DNA of 64,000 bases from Streptomyces tuirus (GCF_014701095.1 NZ_AP023439.1:1352001-1416000), one strand, 5' to 3'. Positions 16,816 through 25,843 are shown, counted from the stretch's first letter. Notes: generated by a model from the sequence alone, not told the origin. Made by a program: numbers and translations.

Positions 16816-18021
16816 ATGGCACAACTGCGCAGCAAGAGACTCGGGTTCGCCGCACTCACCTCGCTGGCGACCGCCGCCCTCGTGGGCGGGCTCACCACGC
16901 TTCCCGCCCAGGCCGCACCCGCCGAGGGCCGGGTGCTCGCCGCGGACTCCCCGACCGCGATCAAGGACAGTTACCTCGTCACGCTCAAGAAGAGCGCGGG
17001 CCTGAAGGCGTCCTCGGCCGCGGGCAAGGGCCTGGTGAAGGAGTACGGCGGCTCGGTCGACAAGACGTTCAGCAAGGCGCTGAACGGCTACGCCGCCACC
17101 CTCTCCGCCACCGAGGCCAGGCAGCTCGCCGCCGACCCGGCGGTGGCCTCCGTCGAGCAGAACCAGCGCGTCACGCTCGCCGCCACCCAGACGAACGCCC
17201 CCTGGGGCCTGGACCGCGTCGACCAGGCCTCGCTCCCGCTGTCCGGCACCTACACCTACCCGGACAGCGCGGGCAGCGGTGTGACGGTCTATGTGATCGA
17301 CACCGGTGTGCGCATCACCCACCAGCAGATCAGCGGCCGTGCCGCACACGGCTACGACGCGGTCGACGGCGACAACAACGCTTCCGACGGCAACGGCCAC
17401 GGCACCCACGTGGCCACCACGATCGCGGGCACGACCTACGGCGTCGCGAAGAAGGCGAAGATCGTGGGGGTGCGGGTGCTGAACAACAGCGGCTCCGGCA
17501 CCACGGCCGGTGTGATCGCGGGCATCGACTGGGTCACGCGGAACCACTCCGGCCCCTCCGTCGCCAACATGTCGCTCGGCGGCGGCGCCTCCGCCACCCT
17601 GGACACGGCCGTCCGCAACTCCATAGCCAGCGGCGTCACGTACGCCGTCGCCGCGGGCAACAGCAGCACCACGGCCTCCTCGTCCTCCCCCGCCCGGGTC
17701 GCCGAGGCCATCACGGTCGGCGCCACCACCAGCACCGACGCCAAGGCGAGCTACTCCAACTACGGCTCCGCCCTGGACATCTTCGCGCCCGGCTCCTCGA
17801 TCACGGCCGGCTGGCACACCAGTGACACCGCGACCAACACCATCTCCGGCACCTCGATGGCGACCCCGCACGTCGCGGGTGCCGCCGCGGTCTACCTGGC
17901 CGGTCACACCTCCTCCACCCCGGCCCAGGTCGCCACGGCCCTGGTGAACGGCGCCGTCACCGGCAAGGTCACCAGCGCGGGTTCCGGCTCGCCGAACCGG
18001 CTGCTGCAGATCGTGCAGTGA
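16816..18021 (+). CDS. Secreted subtilisin-like serine protease (S8A, proteinase-K type)
   Basis: 401 residues, GGAGGA Shine-Dalgarno before ATG 16816. Signal peptide about residues 1-33 (ALVGGLTTLPAQAAP), an I9 propeptide inhibitor domain at about 50-115 (DSYLVTLKKSAGLKASS ... VASVEQNQRV), then the mature protease from about residue 120 (TQTNAPWGLDRVDQ). Catalytic triad: Asp162 in VIDTG, His198 in GHGTHVA, Ser347 in GTSMATPH; oxyanion Asn in AAGNSS. It is exported as a zymogen and matures by self-cleavage. A strong terminator-like hairpin follows. Confidence 0.97.
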   Translation: MAQLRSKRLGFAALTSLATAALVGGLTTLPAQAAPAEGRVLAADSPTAIKDSYLVTLKKSAGLKASSAAGKGLVKEYGGSVDKTFSKALNGYAATLSATEARQLAADPAVASVEQNQRVTLAATQTNAPWGLDRVDQASLPLSGTYTYPDSAGSGVTVYVIDTGVRITHQQISGRAAHGYDAVDGDNNASDGNGHGTHVATTIAGTTYGVAKKAKIVGVRVLNNSGSGTTAGVIAGIDWVTRNHSGPSVANMSLGGGASATLDTAVRNSIASGVTYAVAAGNSSTTASSSSPARVAEAITVGATTSTDAKASYSNYGSALDIFAPGSSITAGWHTSDTATNTISGTSMATPHVAGAAAVYLAGHTSSTPAQVATALVNGAVTGKVTSAGSGSPNRLLQIVQ

Positions 18022-18500
18022 CCGACATCCACACCAGCACCTGAACATGTGTTCCCCGGAGGCCCTGATCACCTCCGGGGAACACATGTTTATGGGACGG
18101 GAACGTGCAACATGCGTCGCACATGGTGTCTGACGCAACGGCCAAACCAACAAAAACGTGAGCGGCCGTTCCAGGTCTTGCCATACGGGTTCAATCGTCA
18201 ATACCGTCATACATCTCACCCGCATCGGTCCGTCAGTACGCGGCTCTAGGGGAGGGCTCAAGGACCGCGACGAACCGGCGCGGGGCGCGGTAGGGGGGTG
18301 CCGTGCTCGGTGATCACATCTGTCTCCGGGCCGTGCCGCGCGGTCGGCTGCCGTTTTTCGCGGCCGGCCAGCTTTGCCAGCTCACCCGGCGTGCCCGAAG
18401 TTCCATGTCGGCGTGCCTCGAGTGAGAACCCCCCTTTCGAACCGGACTGGATCCGGACTGCCCTGGGGGGGCGGTCCACCGGACGAGAGGGACCAGACTC
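18022..18500. other. 479-base non-coding interval
   Basis: Between the protease and the glycosyltransferase operon. It holds the 19-bp hairpin at 18044-18090, a comparatively AT-rich stretch at 18100-18215, and a candidate promoter for the operon: TTGCCA at 18178-18183 with TACCGT 18 bases later (18202-18207). Any reading frames in it lack codon bias and I do not call them. Confidence 0.5.
18044..18090 (+). terminator. Long perfect hairpin after the S8 protease gene
   Basis: A 19-bp perfect inverted repeat, arms 18044-18062 (starts AACATGTGTTCC) and 18072-18090 (ends GGAACACATGTT), with a nine-base loop. It begins 22 bases after the stop codon and is followed by TTTATGGG. Very likely the protease transcription terminator and 3' stability structure. 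Confidence 0.88.
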
Positions 18501-19322
18501 ATGAGCTCAGTTCTGCAGCCGGCCGCGACGGACCCGCATCCGCCGACCGCCGGAAAGTACCGGCCCGTCTCCTCGCACCTGGCGATAGCCCCGCCGGTGA
18601 GCGTGGTCATCCCGGCGATGAACGAGGCGGAGAACCTTCCGTACGTCTTCAAGACCCTGCCCGACTGGATACACGAAGTGGTCCTGGTCGACGGCAACTC
18701 CACCGACGACACCGTCGAGGTGGCCCGTGAGCTGTGGCCCGAGGTGAAGGTCGTCGAGCAGCGCGGCAAGGGCAAGGGCGACGCCCTGATCACCGGGTTC
18801 CAGGCCTGCACCGGCGACATCATCGTGATGATCGACGCGGACGGCTCGGCGGACGGCGGCGAGATCCTCAGTTACGTCTCCGCCCTGGTCTCCGGCGCGG
18901 ACTTCGCCAAGGGCTCCCGCTTCGCCAACGGCGGCGGCACCGACGACATGACCTTCATCCGCAAGATGGGCAACTGGGCGCTGTGCACGGCCGTCAACCG
19001 CAAGTTCGGCGCCCGCTACACCGACCTCTGCTACGGCTACAACGCGTTCTGGCGGCACTGCCTCGACAAGATCGACCTCGACTGCACCGGCTTCGAGGTC
19101 GAGACCCTGATGAACATCCGCGTCGTCAAAGCCGGGCTGAAGGTGCAGGAGATCCCGAGCTACGAGTATCTGCGCATCCACGGCGTCAGCAATCTGCGGG
19201 CCGTGCGGGACGGCCTGCGCGTGCTCCGGGTGATCCTTCAGGAGCGCTCCAACCGCCGTGCGCTGCGCCGCCGTTCGCCCCAGTCGCCGATGCCGGCCGC
19301 GATGCGGGGAGAGGTGTCTTGA
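18501..19322 (+). CDS. Family 2 glycosyltransferase (dolichyl-P-mannose synthase-like, cytosolic)
   Basis: 273 residues, GAGAGGGA before ATG 18501. GT-A fold: PPVSVVIPAMNEAENLPYVF (nucleotide-binding start, about residue 33), VVLVDGNSTDDTVEVA, GKGKGDALITGFQACTGD and the metal-binding DxD in IVMIDADGSADGG. Conserved RYTDLCYGYNAFWR and TGFEVETLMNIR follow. No membrane helix is evident. It is the first gene of a three-gene overlapping operon with another GT2 and a deacetylase, suggesting assembly of a modified surface polysaccharide; the sugar is unknown. Confidence 0.93.
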   Translation: MSSVLQPAATDPHPPTAGKYRPVSSHLAIAPPVSVVIPAMNEAENLPYVFKTLPDWIHEVVLVDGNSTDDTVEVARELWPEVKVVEQRGKGKGDALITGFQACTGDIIVMIDADGSADGGEILSYVSALVSGADFAKGSRFANGGGTDDMTFIRKMGNWALCTAVNRKFGARYTDLCYGYNAFWRHCLDKIDLDCTGFEVETLMNIRVVKAGLKVQEIPSYEYLRIHGVSNLRAVRDGLRVLRVILQERSNRRALRRRSPQSPMPAAMRGEVS

Positions 19323-20326
19323 GCGGTCCCGGCATCTCCGTCGTGATCTGCGCGTACACCGAGGACCGCTGGGAGGACATCCTCGCCGCGGTCTCCTCGG
19401 TCCACGCGCAGTCGCGGCCGGCCCTGGAGACGCTGCTGGTCGTCGATCACAACGACACGCTCCGGGAGCGGCTGGCCAAGGAGTACAAGGAGCACAAGGA
19501 GTCCTCCGGCGGCGCCGTGGTGCGGGTGCTCGCCAACGCGGGTCCCCGCGGCCTGTCCGCGGGCCGCAACACCGGCATCGCCGCGGCCCGCGGCGAGATC
19601 GTGGCCTTCCTCGACGACGACGCCGTGGCCGAGCGCGACTGGCTGCGGCACTTCGCCGAGGCGTACACCGACGAGCGGGTGATGGCGGTGGGCGGGCGCA
19701 CGGTGCCGGTCTGGGCGTCGGGGCGGCGGCCGGACTGGTTCCCGGAGGAGTTCGACTGGGTGGTGGGCTGCACGTACCGGGGCCTGCCGCGCGGCCGGGT
19801 GCGGGTGCGCAACGTGCTCGGCGGCAACGCCTCGTTCCGCCGCAGCGCCTTCGACGCGGCGGGGGGCTTCGCCACCGGCATCGGCCGGGACGGCGACAAA
19901 CGCCCACTGGGCTGCGAGGAGACGGAACTGTGCATCCGCCTCAGCCGCGCCCGGCCCGACGCGGTGCTGCTGATCGACGACCGGGCGGTGATCCATCACC
20001 GGGTGCCCGGGATCCGCGAGCACTTCCGCTACTTCCGCACCCGCACCTACGCCGAGGGCCTGTCCAAGGCCCTGGTGGCGCGGAGCGTCGGCGCCGGGAA
20101 GGGGCTGGAGTCGGAGCGGCGGTACGCCACCAGGGTCCTGCCGGCCGGGGTGGCCCGGGGGCTGCGGGACGCCCTGCTGGCCCGGCCGGGCGGCGCGGGC
20201 CGGGCGGGGGCGATCGTGGCCGGGGTGCTGACGGCGGCGGGCGGCTACGTCGTCGGCAGCGTCCGGGCGCGCCGCGGCGGGACCACGTTCCGGGTGCCCG
20301 AGGTGGAGGTGGCGGCCCGTGAGTGA
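19319..20326 (+). CDS. Second family 2 glycosyltransferase
   Basis: 335 residues if translation starts at TTG 19319, which overlaps the previous stop (TTGA) and directly precedes the GT2 fold start SGPGISVVICAYTEDRWEDI. Motifs: ETLLVVDHNDTLRERL, GPRGLSAGRNTGIAAARGEI, metal-binding VAFLDDDAVAERDW, and the acceptor region NVLGGNASFRRSAFDAAGGF with CEETELCIRLS. The C-terminal third (about residues 250-335) has a hydrophobic, Ala/Gly-rich stretch that may associate with the membrane. The next gene's GTG lies within its last codons. Confidence 0.92.
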   Translation: MSGPGISVVICAYTEDRWEDILAAVSSVHAQSRPALETLLVVDHNDTLRERLAKEYKEHKESSGGAVVRVLANAGPRGLSAGRNTGIAAARGEIVAFLDDDAVAERDWLRHFAEAYTDERVMAVGGRTVPVWASGRRPDWFPEEFDWVVGCTYRGLPRGRVRVRNVLGGNASFRRSAFDAAGGFATGIGRDGDKRPLGCEETELCIRLSRARPDAVLLIDDRAVIHHRVPGIREHFRYFRTRTYAEGLSKALVARSVGAGKGLESERRYATRVLPAGVARGLRDALLARPGGAGRAGAIVAGVLTAAGGYVVGSVRARRGGTTFRVPEVEVAARE

Positions 20327-21119
20327 CACCCGCGTCCCGATCCTCATGTACCACGCGGTGGCGACCGACCCGAACGAGGCGACCCGCGCCCTGTCGGTGA
20401 CCCCGGAGGCGTTCGCCGAGCAGATGGCGGTGCTCGCCGACCGGGGCCGCACGCCGCTCACCACGGCCGGACTCGCGGCGTGCTGGCGCTCCGGCCGCGC
20501 GCTGCCCGAGCGGCCCGTCCTCATCACCTTCGACGACGGCTACGAGGGCGTGCACCGGCACGCCCTCCCCGCGCTCGCCAAGCACGGCTTCCCGGCCACC
20601 CTGTTCGTCTCGACCGGGTGGCTCCGGGGGCCGTACGACACCGGGGGCGGCCTGGACACCATGCTGGACTGGGACCAGGTCCGCGAACTCGCGGCGGCGG
20701 GCGTCGAGATCGGCGGGCACAGCCACAGCCACCCGCAGCTCGACCAGGTCTCCGACGCCACCCTGCGGTTCGAGCTGATCCACTGCAAGGAGATCGTCTC
20801 GGACCAACTGGGCAGCGTCCCCGCCTCGTTCGCCTACCCCTACGGCTACTCCAGCCGCCGGGTCCGGCAGGCGGTGCGCGAGACGGGCTACGCCCAGGCC
20901 CTCGCCGTGGGCAACGGCCTCGCGCGGCGTACGCAGGGGCCGTACGCGCTGCGGCGGGTGACGGTGCGCCGCAGCACGGACATCGGGGAGTTCGAACGGG
21001 TCGTGGAGGGCCGTGCCATCGCCCGTACGTTCGCCGGGGACCGTGCCCTGACCAAGGGGTACGCCGTCGTCCGCGGGGTTCGGCGGGCTCGCCGGCTGAT
21101 CTCGCGCTCCGCGGGCTGA
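20319..21119 (+). CDS. Polysaccharide deacetylase (NodB-homology, CE4)
   Basis: 266 residues from GTG 20319, eight bases inside the preceding gene. CE4 motif 1 PVLITFDDGYEG (catalytic base Asp and metal Asp), motif 2 GGHSHSHPQLDQV (metal His pair; canonical H-S/T-x-x-H), motif 3 SFAYPYGYSS. No signal peptide is apparent, so it may act in the cytoplasm on a lipid-linked or nucleotide sugar, or be exported otherwise. The operon context with two GT2 enzymes suggests de-N-acetylation of a glycan. Confidence 0.93.
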   Translation: MSDTRVPILMYHAVATDPNEATRALSVTPEAFAEQMAVLADRGRTPLTTAGLAACWRSGRALPERPVLITFDDGYEGVHRHALPALAKHGFPATLFVSTGWLRGPYDTGGGLDTMLDWDQVRELAAAGVEIGGHSHSHPQLDQVSDATLRFELIHCKEIVSDQLGSVPASFAYPYGYSSRRVRQAVRETGYAQALAVGNGLARRTQGPYALRRVTVRRSTDIGEFERVVEGRAIARTFAGDRALTKGYAVVRGVRRARRLISRSAG

Positions 21120-21122
21120 CCT

Positions 21123-21180
21123 GCACGGGGGCGACATGCCGCGTGCACCTGGAAACCGGGTGCACGCGGCGTCCCCGTGC
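21123..21180 (+). terminator. Nested hairpin after the glycan operon
   Basis: Inner stem GCCGCGTGCACC (21138-21149) with GGTGCACGCGGC (21159-21170), loop nine bases; outer stem GCACGGGG (21123-21130) with CCCCGTGC (21173-21180). It lies between the deacetylase stop and the AAA gene start at 21195. Confidence 0.75.
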
Positions 21181-21194
21181 CGGATCATGGCGGC

Positions 21195-22289
21195 ATGTCT
21201 GGAAACCCGCACGAGGCGCTGCCGATCCGGCTCAACGTCGACGACTCCGACTCCCCGTCCGACGTCGTCGACGCGCTTTTCCTCGGCCGCTTCGCGACGG
21301 GCGAGCAGCCGTACTCCCACGCGGTGAACATCGACCGCGTGCGCTCCGGTGCGACGCTGATGCCGCCCGGCGCCCGGGTGCTGCGCGTCGCCCGGGACGA
21401 CGACCGCAGCGCGACACTCGCCGAGGGCGACGGCTGGACGCTGCTGGTCTCCCGCTGGAACCGGGGCGCCGACGTCACGGTGACGGCGACCGCCGAGGAA
21501 CTCGCGAAGAAGATCCTCGACCAGGCCACGGACGGCGCGGCGGACGAGCCCGAACCGCAGCCGGAGAACGTCACGATGGGCTTCTGGTACGTCTCCCCGC
21601 GCCGCGGCCCGCACCGCACCACCCGCCAGATCGCGGCGGGCACCTGGGACGAGGTCCGGCCCAACTACACCGCGCCGGTGGCGGACGCCATGGACCGTCT
21701 GATGAAGACGACCCCCGAGGACATCGCGGGCCGGCTCCTGCTGCTGCACGGCCCGCCGGGCACCGGCAAGACCTCGGCGCTGCGGACTCTGGCCCGGTCC
21801 TGGCGCGACTGGTGCCAGGTGGACTGCGTCCTGGACCCCGAGCGGCTCTTCTCCGACGTCGGCTACCTGATGGACATCGCCATCGGCGAGGAGGACGCGA
21901 CGGGCAAGGGCCGCTGGCGGCTGCTGCTCCTGGAGGACTGCGACGAACTGATCCGCGGCGAGGCCAAGCACACGGCGGGCCAGGCGCTGTCGAGGCTGCT
22001 GAACCTGACGGACGGCCTGCTCGGCCAGGGCCGCAACGTCCTGGTGGGGGTCACGACCAACGAGGACCTGGAGCGCCTGCACCCGGCCGTGGTCCGCCCG
22101 GGCCGCTGCCTCGCCCGGATCGAGGTCGGTCCGCTGACCCGCTCCGAGGCGGTGAACTGGCTGGGCCAGGAGGACGGCGTCGGCCGCGAGGGTGCGACGC
22201 TGGCGGAGCTGTACGCGCTGCGCCGGGGCACGTCCCCGACGTCCCTGCCGGAGCCGCGCGGGGGCGTCGACGCGGGCCTGTATCTGTAG
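21195..22289 (+). CDS. AAA-family ATPase with N-terminal DUF5925-type domain
   Basis: 364 residues from ATG 21195; GTG 21177 is possible but lies in the hairpin arm. Residues 1-110 form the domain I recall as DUF5925 in Streptomyces (LNVDDSDSPSDVVDALFLGR). The AAA core runs from about residue 165: Walker A LLHGPPGTGKTSAL, Walker B WRLLLLEDCDELI, sensor 1 VGVTTNEDLERL and arginine-finger-like HPAVVRPGRCLARIE. The architecture suggests a single-ring AAA protein acting on protein substrates. Substrate and partner are unknown. Confidence 0.88.
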   Translation: MSGNPHEALPIRLNVDDSDSPSDVVDALFLGRFATGEQPYSHAVNIDRVRSGATLMPPGARVLRVARDDDRSATLAEGDGWTLLVSRWNRGADVTVTATAEELAKKILDQATDGAADEPEPQPENVTMGFWYVSPRRGPHRTTRQIAAGTWDEVRPNYTAPVADAMDRLMKTTPEDIAGRLLLLHGPPGTGKTSALRTLARSWRDWCQVDCVLDPERLFSDVGYLMDIAIGEEDATGKGRWRLLLLEDCDELIRGEAKHTAGQALSRLLNLTDGLLGQGRNVLVGVTTNEDLERLHPAVVRPGRCLARIEVGPLTRSEAVNWLGQEDGVGREGATLAELYALRRGTSPTSLPEPRGGVDAGLYL

Positions 22290-22322
22290 GAGCTCGACGC
22301 CCTCCGGTGTTTTGATGGGTGT

Positions 22323-23096
22323 ATGACCCTGTTCGTCGGCACGTCCGGGTGGCAGTACAAGGACTGGCGGGACGTCCTCTATCCGCCCGGGCTGCCGATG
22401 CGGCTGTGGCTGGAGGAGTACACGCGGCACTTCGCCACGGTCGAGATCAACAACGCCTTCTACCGGCTGCCGGCGCGCGAGACGTTCGAGGACTGGCGGG
22501 CGCGGGTGCCCGGGGACTTCGTCGTCGCGGTCAAGGCCAGCCGCTATCTGACCCACATCAAGCGGCTCAAGGACCCCCAGGAGCCGGTGCACCGCCTGAT
22601 GAGCCACGCGGCGGGCCTCGGCGACCGGCTCGGCCCGGTCCTGCTCCAGCTGCCGCCCACCCTGCGCGCCGACCCGGGCCTGCTGGACGCGTGCCTGGCC
22701 TGCTTCCCGGCCTCGACGCGGGTCGCGGTCGAGCCGCGCCACGACTCCTGGTGGACACCGGAGGTCCGCCGCGTCCTGGAGTCCCGGCGCGCCGCCCTGT
22801 GCTGGGCCGACATCCTGGCCCGCCCCGCGACCCCCCTGTGGCGCACCAGTGACTGGGGCTACGTCCGCTTCCACCAGGGCCGCGCCCAGCCCTGGCCCCG
22901 CTACGGCCGCCGCTCCCTGGCCACCTGGCTCGACCGCATCGCCACGACGTGGTCCGCCGGCGAGGACGTCTACGCGTACTTCAACAACGACCCGGGCGGC
23001 GCGGCGGTGGAGGACGCGATGGCATTCGCACGGCTGGGGAGATCCGCGGGGCTGGACATCACACGGACACCCGAGCGCCTGGCGCGGACCGGCTGA
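22323..23096 (+). CDS. DUF72-family protein (TIM-barrel, YecE-like)
   Basis: 257 residues from ATG 22323. Family blocks are LFVGTSGWQYKDWRDVLYPP at the N-terminus, FATVEINNAFYRLPARETFE, FVVAVKASRYLTHIKRLKDP, LGPVLLQLPPTLR, VAVEPRHDSWW and YAYFNNDPGGAAVEDAM at the C-terminus, all in order. The biochemical role of this family is unsettled; the fold resembles endonuclease-IV-like barrels. The gene stands alone, with two copies of an intergenic repeat just after it. Confidence 0.95.
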   Translation: MTLFVGTSGWQYKDWRDVLYPPGLPMRLWLEEYTRHFATVEINNAFYRLPARETFEDWRARVPGDFVVAVKASRYLTHIKRLKDPQEPVHRLMSHAAGLGDRLGPVLLQLPPTLRADPGLLDACLACFPASTRVAVEPRHDSWWTPEVRRVLESRRAALCWADILARPATPLWRTSDWGYVRFHQGRAQPWPRYGRRSLATWLDRIATTWSAGEDVYAYFNNDPGGAAVEDAMAFARLGRSAGLDITRTPERLARTG

Positions 23097-23128
23097 CCCG
23101 GCCCATCCTCTCCGCGGCGCCGCCGTCG

Positions 23129-23293
23129 CCCCGGGGGCGCGGGGCTGTACCAATGTGCGGCTCCGCCGCGTGAGCGCGACCAACCCTCACCGGCCCGGTG
23201 GCCGAACACTCCCGCACGACGTCACCCCGGGGGCGCGGGGCTGTACCGATGTGCGGCTCCGCCGCGTGAGCGCGAACAACCCCCACCGGCCCG
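23129..23293. repeat. Two copies of a 69-bp Streptomyces-type intergenic repeat
   Basis: Copies at 23129-23197 and 23225-23293 match at 66 of 69 positions by eye, spaced 96 bases apart. Each starts CCCCGGGGGCGCGGGGCTGT, includes TGCGGCTCCGCCGCGTGAGC and ends in CACCGGCCCG. The internal GCGGCTCCGCCGC is self-complementary. I recall this unit as widely dispersed between Streptomyces genes. Confidence 0.85.
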
Positions 23294-23316
23294 CAGACAA
23301 CGCCCCCACACAAGGC

Positions 23317-23685
23317 CTACTCCCCGTAAGCCGCCCGCAGGGCATCCCGTACCGCCGCCAGCGCATCGGCCTCCGTGAGCCCGAGCCGCCGGGCCCGCTC
23401 CACATAGGCCTGCGCCGCACTCGCCAGCTCGCGATCCGCCGCCGAGCCGGCGGCAGCCACGAACGTGCCGTTGCGGCCCCGCGTCTCGATCACCCCGTCC
23501 GCCTCCAGCGCCCGGTACGCCTTGGCGACCGTGTTCGCGGCGAGGCCCAGCGACTCGGCCAGCCCCCGCACGGTCGGCAGGCGGTAGCCCACCGGCAGCG
23601 CGCCCGACCGTGCCTGCTCGGAGATCCGCGCCCGCACCTGCTCGTAGGGCGGGGCGCTGTCGTCGATGTCGATCTTCAAGGTCAC
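23317..23685 (-). CDS. Small GntR-family regulator (YtrA subfamily)
   Basis: 122 residues from GTG 23685; an upstream ATG at 23724 would add 13 residues without family similarity. The GntR winged helix covers residues 10-80: APPYEQVRARISEQARSGAL, LPTVRGLAESLGLAANTVAK and AYRALEADGVIETRGRNGTF. The short C-terminal helix pair (about 40 residues) is the YtrA-type dimerisation tail and lacks a ligand domain. YtrA-type regulators usually control adjacent ABC transporters, but none is here. Confidence 0.93.
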   Translation of the reverse strand: MTLKIDIDDSAPPYEQVRARISEQARSGALPVGYRLPTVRGLAESLGLAANTVAKAYRALEADGVIETRGRNGTFVAAAGSAADRELASAAQAYVERARRLGLTEADALAAVRDALRAAYGE

Positions 23686-23756
23686 AGGCCGATTGTCGCG
23701 CACCCGGCGGAAAATGAGAGGCACCCCGGTCGCCTCTCCGCGTAGCGTGCGCCTCC

Positions 23757-24686
23757 ATGACCGTGATCGTGCGCGACCTGCGCCCCGATGTCCGGGCCGA
23801 TGCCGAGGGGTTCTCCACCACCCGCCGCCTCGCCCTGCCGTACATGCTCTCCACGCCCGAGGCCGTGGTGCACACCCTGACGCACGCTCACCCGGACGCC
23901 CACTTCGGGCAGCTCGTCGCCGAGGAGGACGGCGAGATCATCGGCACGGCCCAGGTGCATGTCGCCCACGACAGCCCGGAACCGGGTCAGGGCTCCGCCA
24001 ACATCTATGTGCGGCCCGGCCACCGCAACCGCGGCGCCGGTTCGCTCCTGCTGCGCACCGCCGAGGAGCGTCTGGGGCGCCTGGACGTCAGCAAGCTGTT
24101 CACCTGGGTGCTGGACGAGCCGGACAACCGCGCCTTCGCCGAGCGGCACGGCTTCCGGGCCAGCCGTTCCGCCTGGTTCCTGCGCCTGGACCTGGCGACG
24201 GGCACGCTGCCGCCCCTAGCCGATGTCCCCTCCGGCGTCGAGCTGCGCACGGCCGCCGACTTCGCGGACGACCCGCGCCCGATGTTCGAACTGGACGCGG
24301 CGACGTCGTCGGACGAACCGAGCGACATCGACGTCGAGTTCACCGACTACGAGGCCTGGCTAGAGGAGCACTGGAAGCACCCGCTGCTGAACCGCGACCT
24401 GACCACGGTCGCCGTGGTCGACGGCCGCCCCGCCGCGTTCAGCGTGGCGTACACCGACGGCGGCTCCCGCTACGCCACCGCCATGACCGGCACCGCCCGG
24501 GAGTTCCGCGGCCGGGGCCTGGCGAAGCTCGCCAAGAACGACTCCCTGCACCGCGCCCGCGCGGCGGGATGCACGGAGGCGTTCACCGGCAACGACACCG
24601 GCAACGAGCCGATGATCGCCATCAACAAGTGGTTCGGCTACGAGATCTGCGCGAAGGAGGTGCGCTATGTCCGCGAACTCGGCTGA
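23757..24686 (+). CDS. Tandem GNAT acetyltransferase
   Basis: 309 residues with two GNAT domains. The first (about 1-150) has the acetyl-CoA loop IYVRPGHRNRGAGSLLLRTA; the second (about 160-309) has TGTAREFRGRGLAKLAKNDS followed by TEAFTGNDTGNEPMIAINKW. The Asn-rich segment and NKWFGY ending are typical of the Streptomyces double-GNAT group related to mycothiol synthase-like proteins. Substrate unknown. The last 20 bases overlap the start of the next gene, so the two are co-translated. Confidence 0.92.
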   Translation: MTVIVRDLRPDVRADAEGFSTTRRLALPYMLSTPEAVVHTLTHAHPDAHFGQLVAEEDGEIIGTAQVHVAHDSPEPGQGSANIYVRPGHRNRGAGSLLLRTAEERLGRLDVSKLFTWVLDEPDNRAFAERHGFRASRSAWFLRLDLATGTLPPLADVPSGVELRTAADFADDPRPMFELDAATSSDEPSDIDVEFTDYEAWLEEHWKHPLLNRDLTTVAVVDGRPAAFSVAYTDGGSRYATAMTGTAREFRGRGLAKLAKNDSLHRARAAGCTEAFTGNDTGNEPMIAINKWFGYEICAKEVRYVRELG

Positions 24687-25167
24687 CCTGCCCGCGCGGC
24701 TGGAGGTCGTGCTCGTCAAGGCGGGGCGTACGAAGATCCGTTACAGCGGTGAGCTGCTGGCGGACGACGGGACGCGGGTGGCGGTCCGCGCGCCCTGGGC
24801 GGGCTCCGGCGTCCGCGACTTCGGGTTCGTGCGCTTCGAGCCCGGGGACGTCTTCACGGAGTACTACTGGCGCGACCGCTGGTACGCGGTGAAGGAGGTC
24901 CGCTCCGCCGCCGGCCAGCTGAAGGGCTGGTACTGCGACGTCACCCGTCCCGCGCGGCGCTCCGGTCCGGAGCTGGTCGTCGAGGATCTCGACCTGGACC
25001 TGTGGCGCTCCGCGGACGGCACGGACGTACGGCGCCTGGACGAGGACGAGTTCGCCGAGAGCGGCCTCGGCGCGTCGGATCCGGAGGCCGCGCGGGCCGC
25101 CCTGGCCGCGCTCGACGAGCTGCAGTCACTGGCCCGCGGCGGCGGGTTCACCGCGCTCCTCGCCTGA
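24667..25167 (+). CDS. DUF402-domain protein
   Basis: 166 residues from ATG 24667 inside the end of the GNAT gene. DUF402 blocks: FGFVRFEPGDVFTEYYWRDR, WYAVKEVRSAAGQLKGWYCD, LVVEDLDLDLWRSADG and RRLDEDEFAESGL. Members with this fold bind divalent metal and include nucleoside-diphosphate phosphatases; the acidic DLDLDLW and DEDEF segments here are the likely metal site. The 3' end overlaps the converging methyltransferase gene by 42 bases. Confidence 0.9.
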   Translation: MSANSADLPARLEVVLVKAGRTKIRYSGELLADDGTRVAVRAPWAGSGVRDFGFVRFEPGDVFTEYYWRDRWYAVKEVRSAAGQLKGWYCDVTRPARRSGPELVVEDLDLDLWRSADGTDVRRLDEDEFAESGLGASDPEAARAALAALDELQSLARGGGFTALLA

Positions 25168-25758
25168 CGGGCTGATCTCGGCGACCACCGCGTACCGCTC
25201 GTCCGTCACCGGTCCGCCCCACAGCCGCGGGTCGTCCGAGAGCCGCTCCACACGCAGCTGCCCGGCGATCGGGGCGAGCTGTGCGGTGAGCCGCTCGGCG
25301 GGTATGCCGACCGGCTCGACGCCGCCCCACACGCCCTCGACCAGCACGAGCCGCCCGCCCGGCCGCAGCAGCCCGCGCCAGTGCCGCAGGGCGCGGCCGG
25401 GATCGGGCAGGGCCCACAGGACGTGCCGGACGAGCACGGTGTCGAAGCGCTGCTCCCCGACCGGCGGTGACGCGGCGTCCCCCACGAGGAACACCGCGTC
25501 GCGCCCGGCGAGCTTCTGGCGGGCGAGCGCCACCATGGCCGGGGAGAGGTCCACGCCCGTCACCCGGTGGCCCTGCTCGGAGGCGAGGAGTGACAGGCTG
25601 CCGGTGCCGCAGCCGAGGTCGAGGACGTCCCCCGCCCGCCCGGGCAGCCAGCCGCTCAGCCGTCCGGCCCAGGCGCGGCGCACCTCGGGGTCACGCAGGC
25701 CGTGGTCCGGCTCCTCGTCGAAGGAGGCGGCCTCGGCGTCCCAGTCCACGTTCGTCAT
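25126..25758 (-). CDS. Class I SAM-dependent methyltransferase
   Basis: 210 residues; ATG 25758 begins MTNVDWDAEAASFDEEPDHG, a common Streptomyces methyltransferase start. SAM motif I is VLDLGCGTGSLSLLAS (about residue 47), motif II acidic end in VTGVDLSPAMVALAR, and motif post-I FDTVLVRHVLWALPDPGRAL. It is UbiE/SmtA-like; no substrate can be assigned. The 3' end overlaps the DUF402 gene tail to tail. Confidence 0.93.
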   Translation of the reverse strand: MTNVDWDAEAASFDEEPDHGLRDPEVRRAWAGRLSGWLPGRAGDVLDLGCGTGSLSLLASEQGHRVTGVDLSPAMVALARQKLAGRDAVFLVGDAASPPVGEQRFDTVLVRHVLWALPDPGRALRHWRGLLRPGGRLVLVEGVWGGVEPVGIPAERLTAQLAPIAGQLRVERLSDDPRLWGGPVTDERYAVVAEISPSGEERGEPAAAGQ

Positions 25759-25843
25759 GGGCCCCAGAGTGACACCCGCCACTGACACCCGAATGGTGAC
25801 AGCCGCCACAGACAGACCAGGACCGATGAGGAACTCTCCCCCG

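Noticed and set aside
18120..18480. Short frames in the interval before the glycosyltransferase operon
   Set aside because: No ribosome sites, no third-position GC bias and rare codons.
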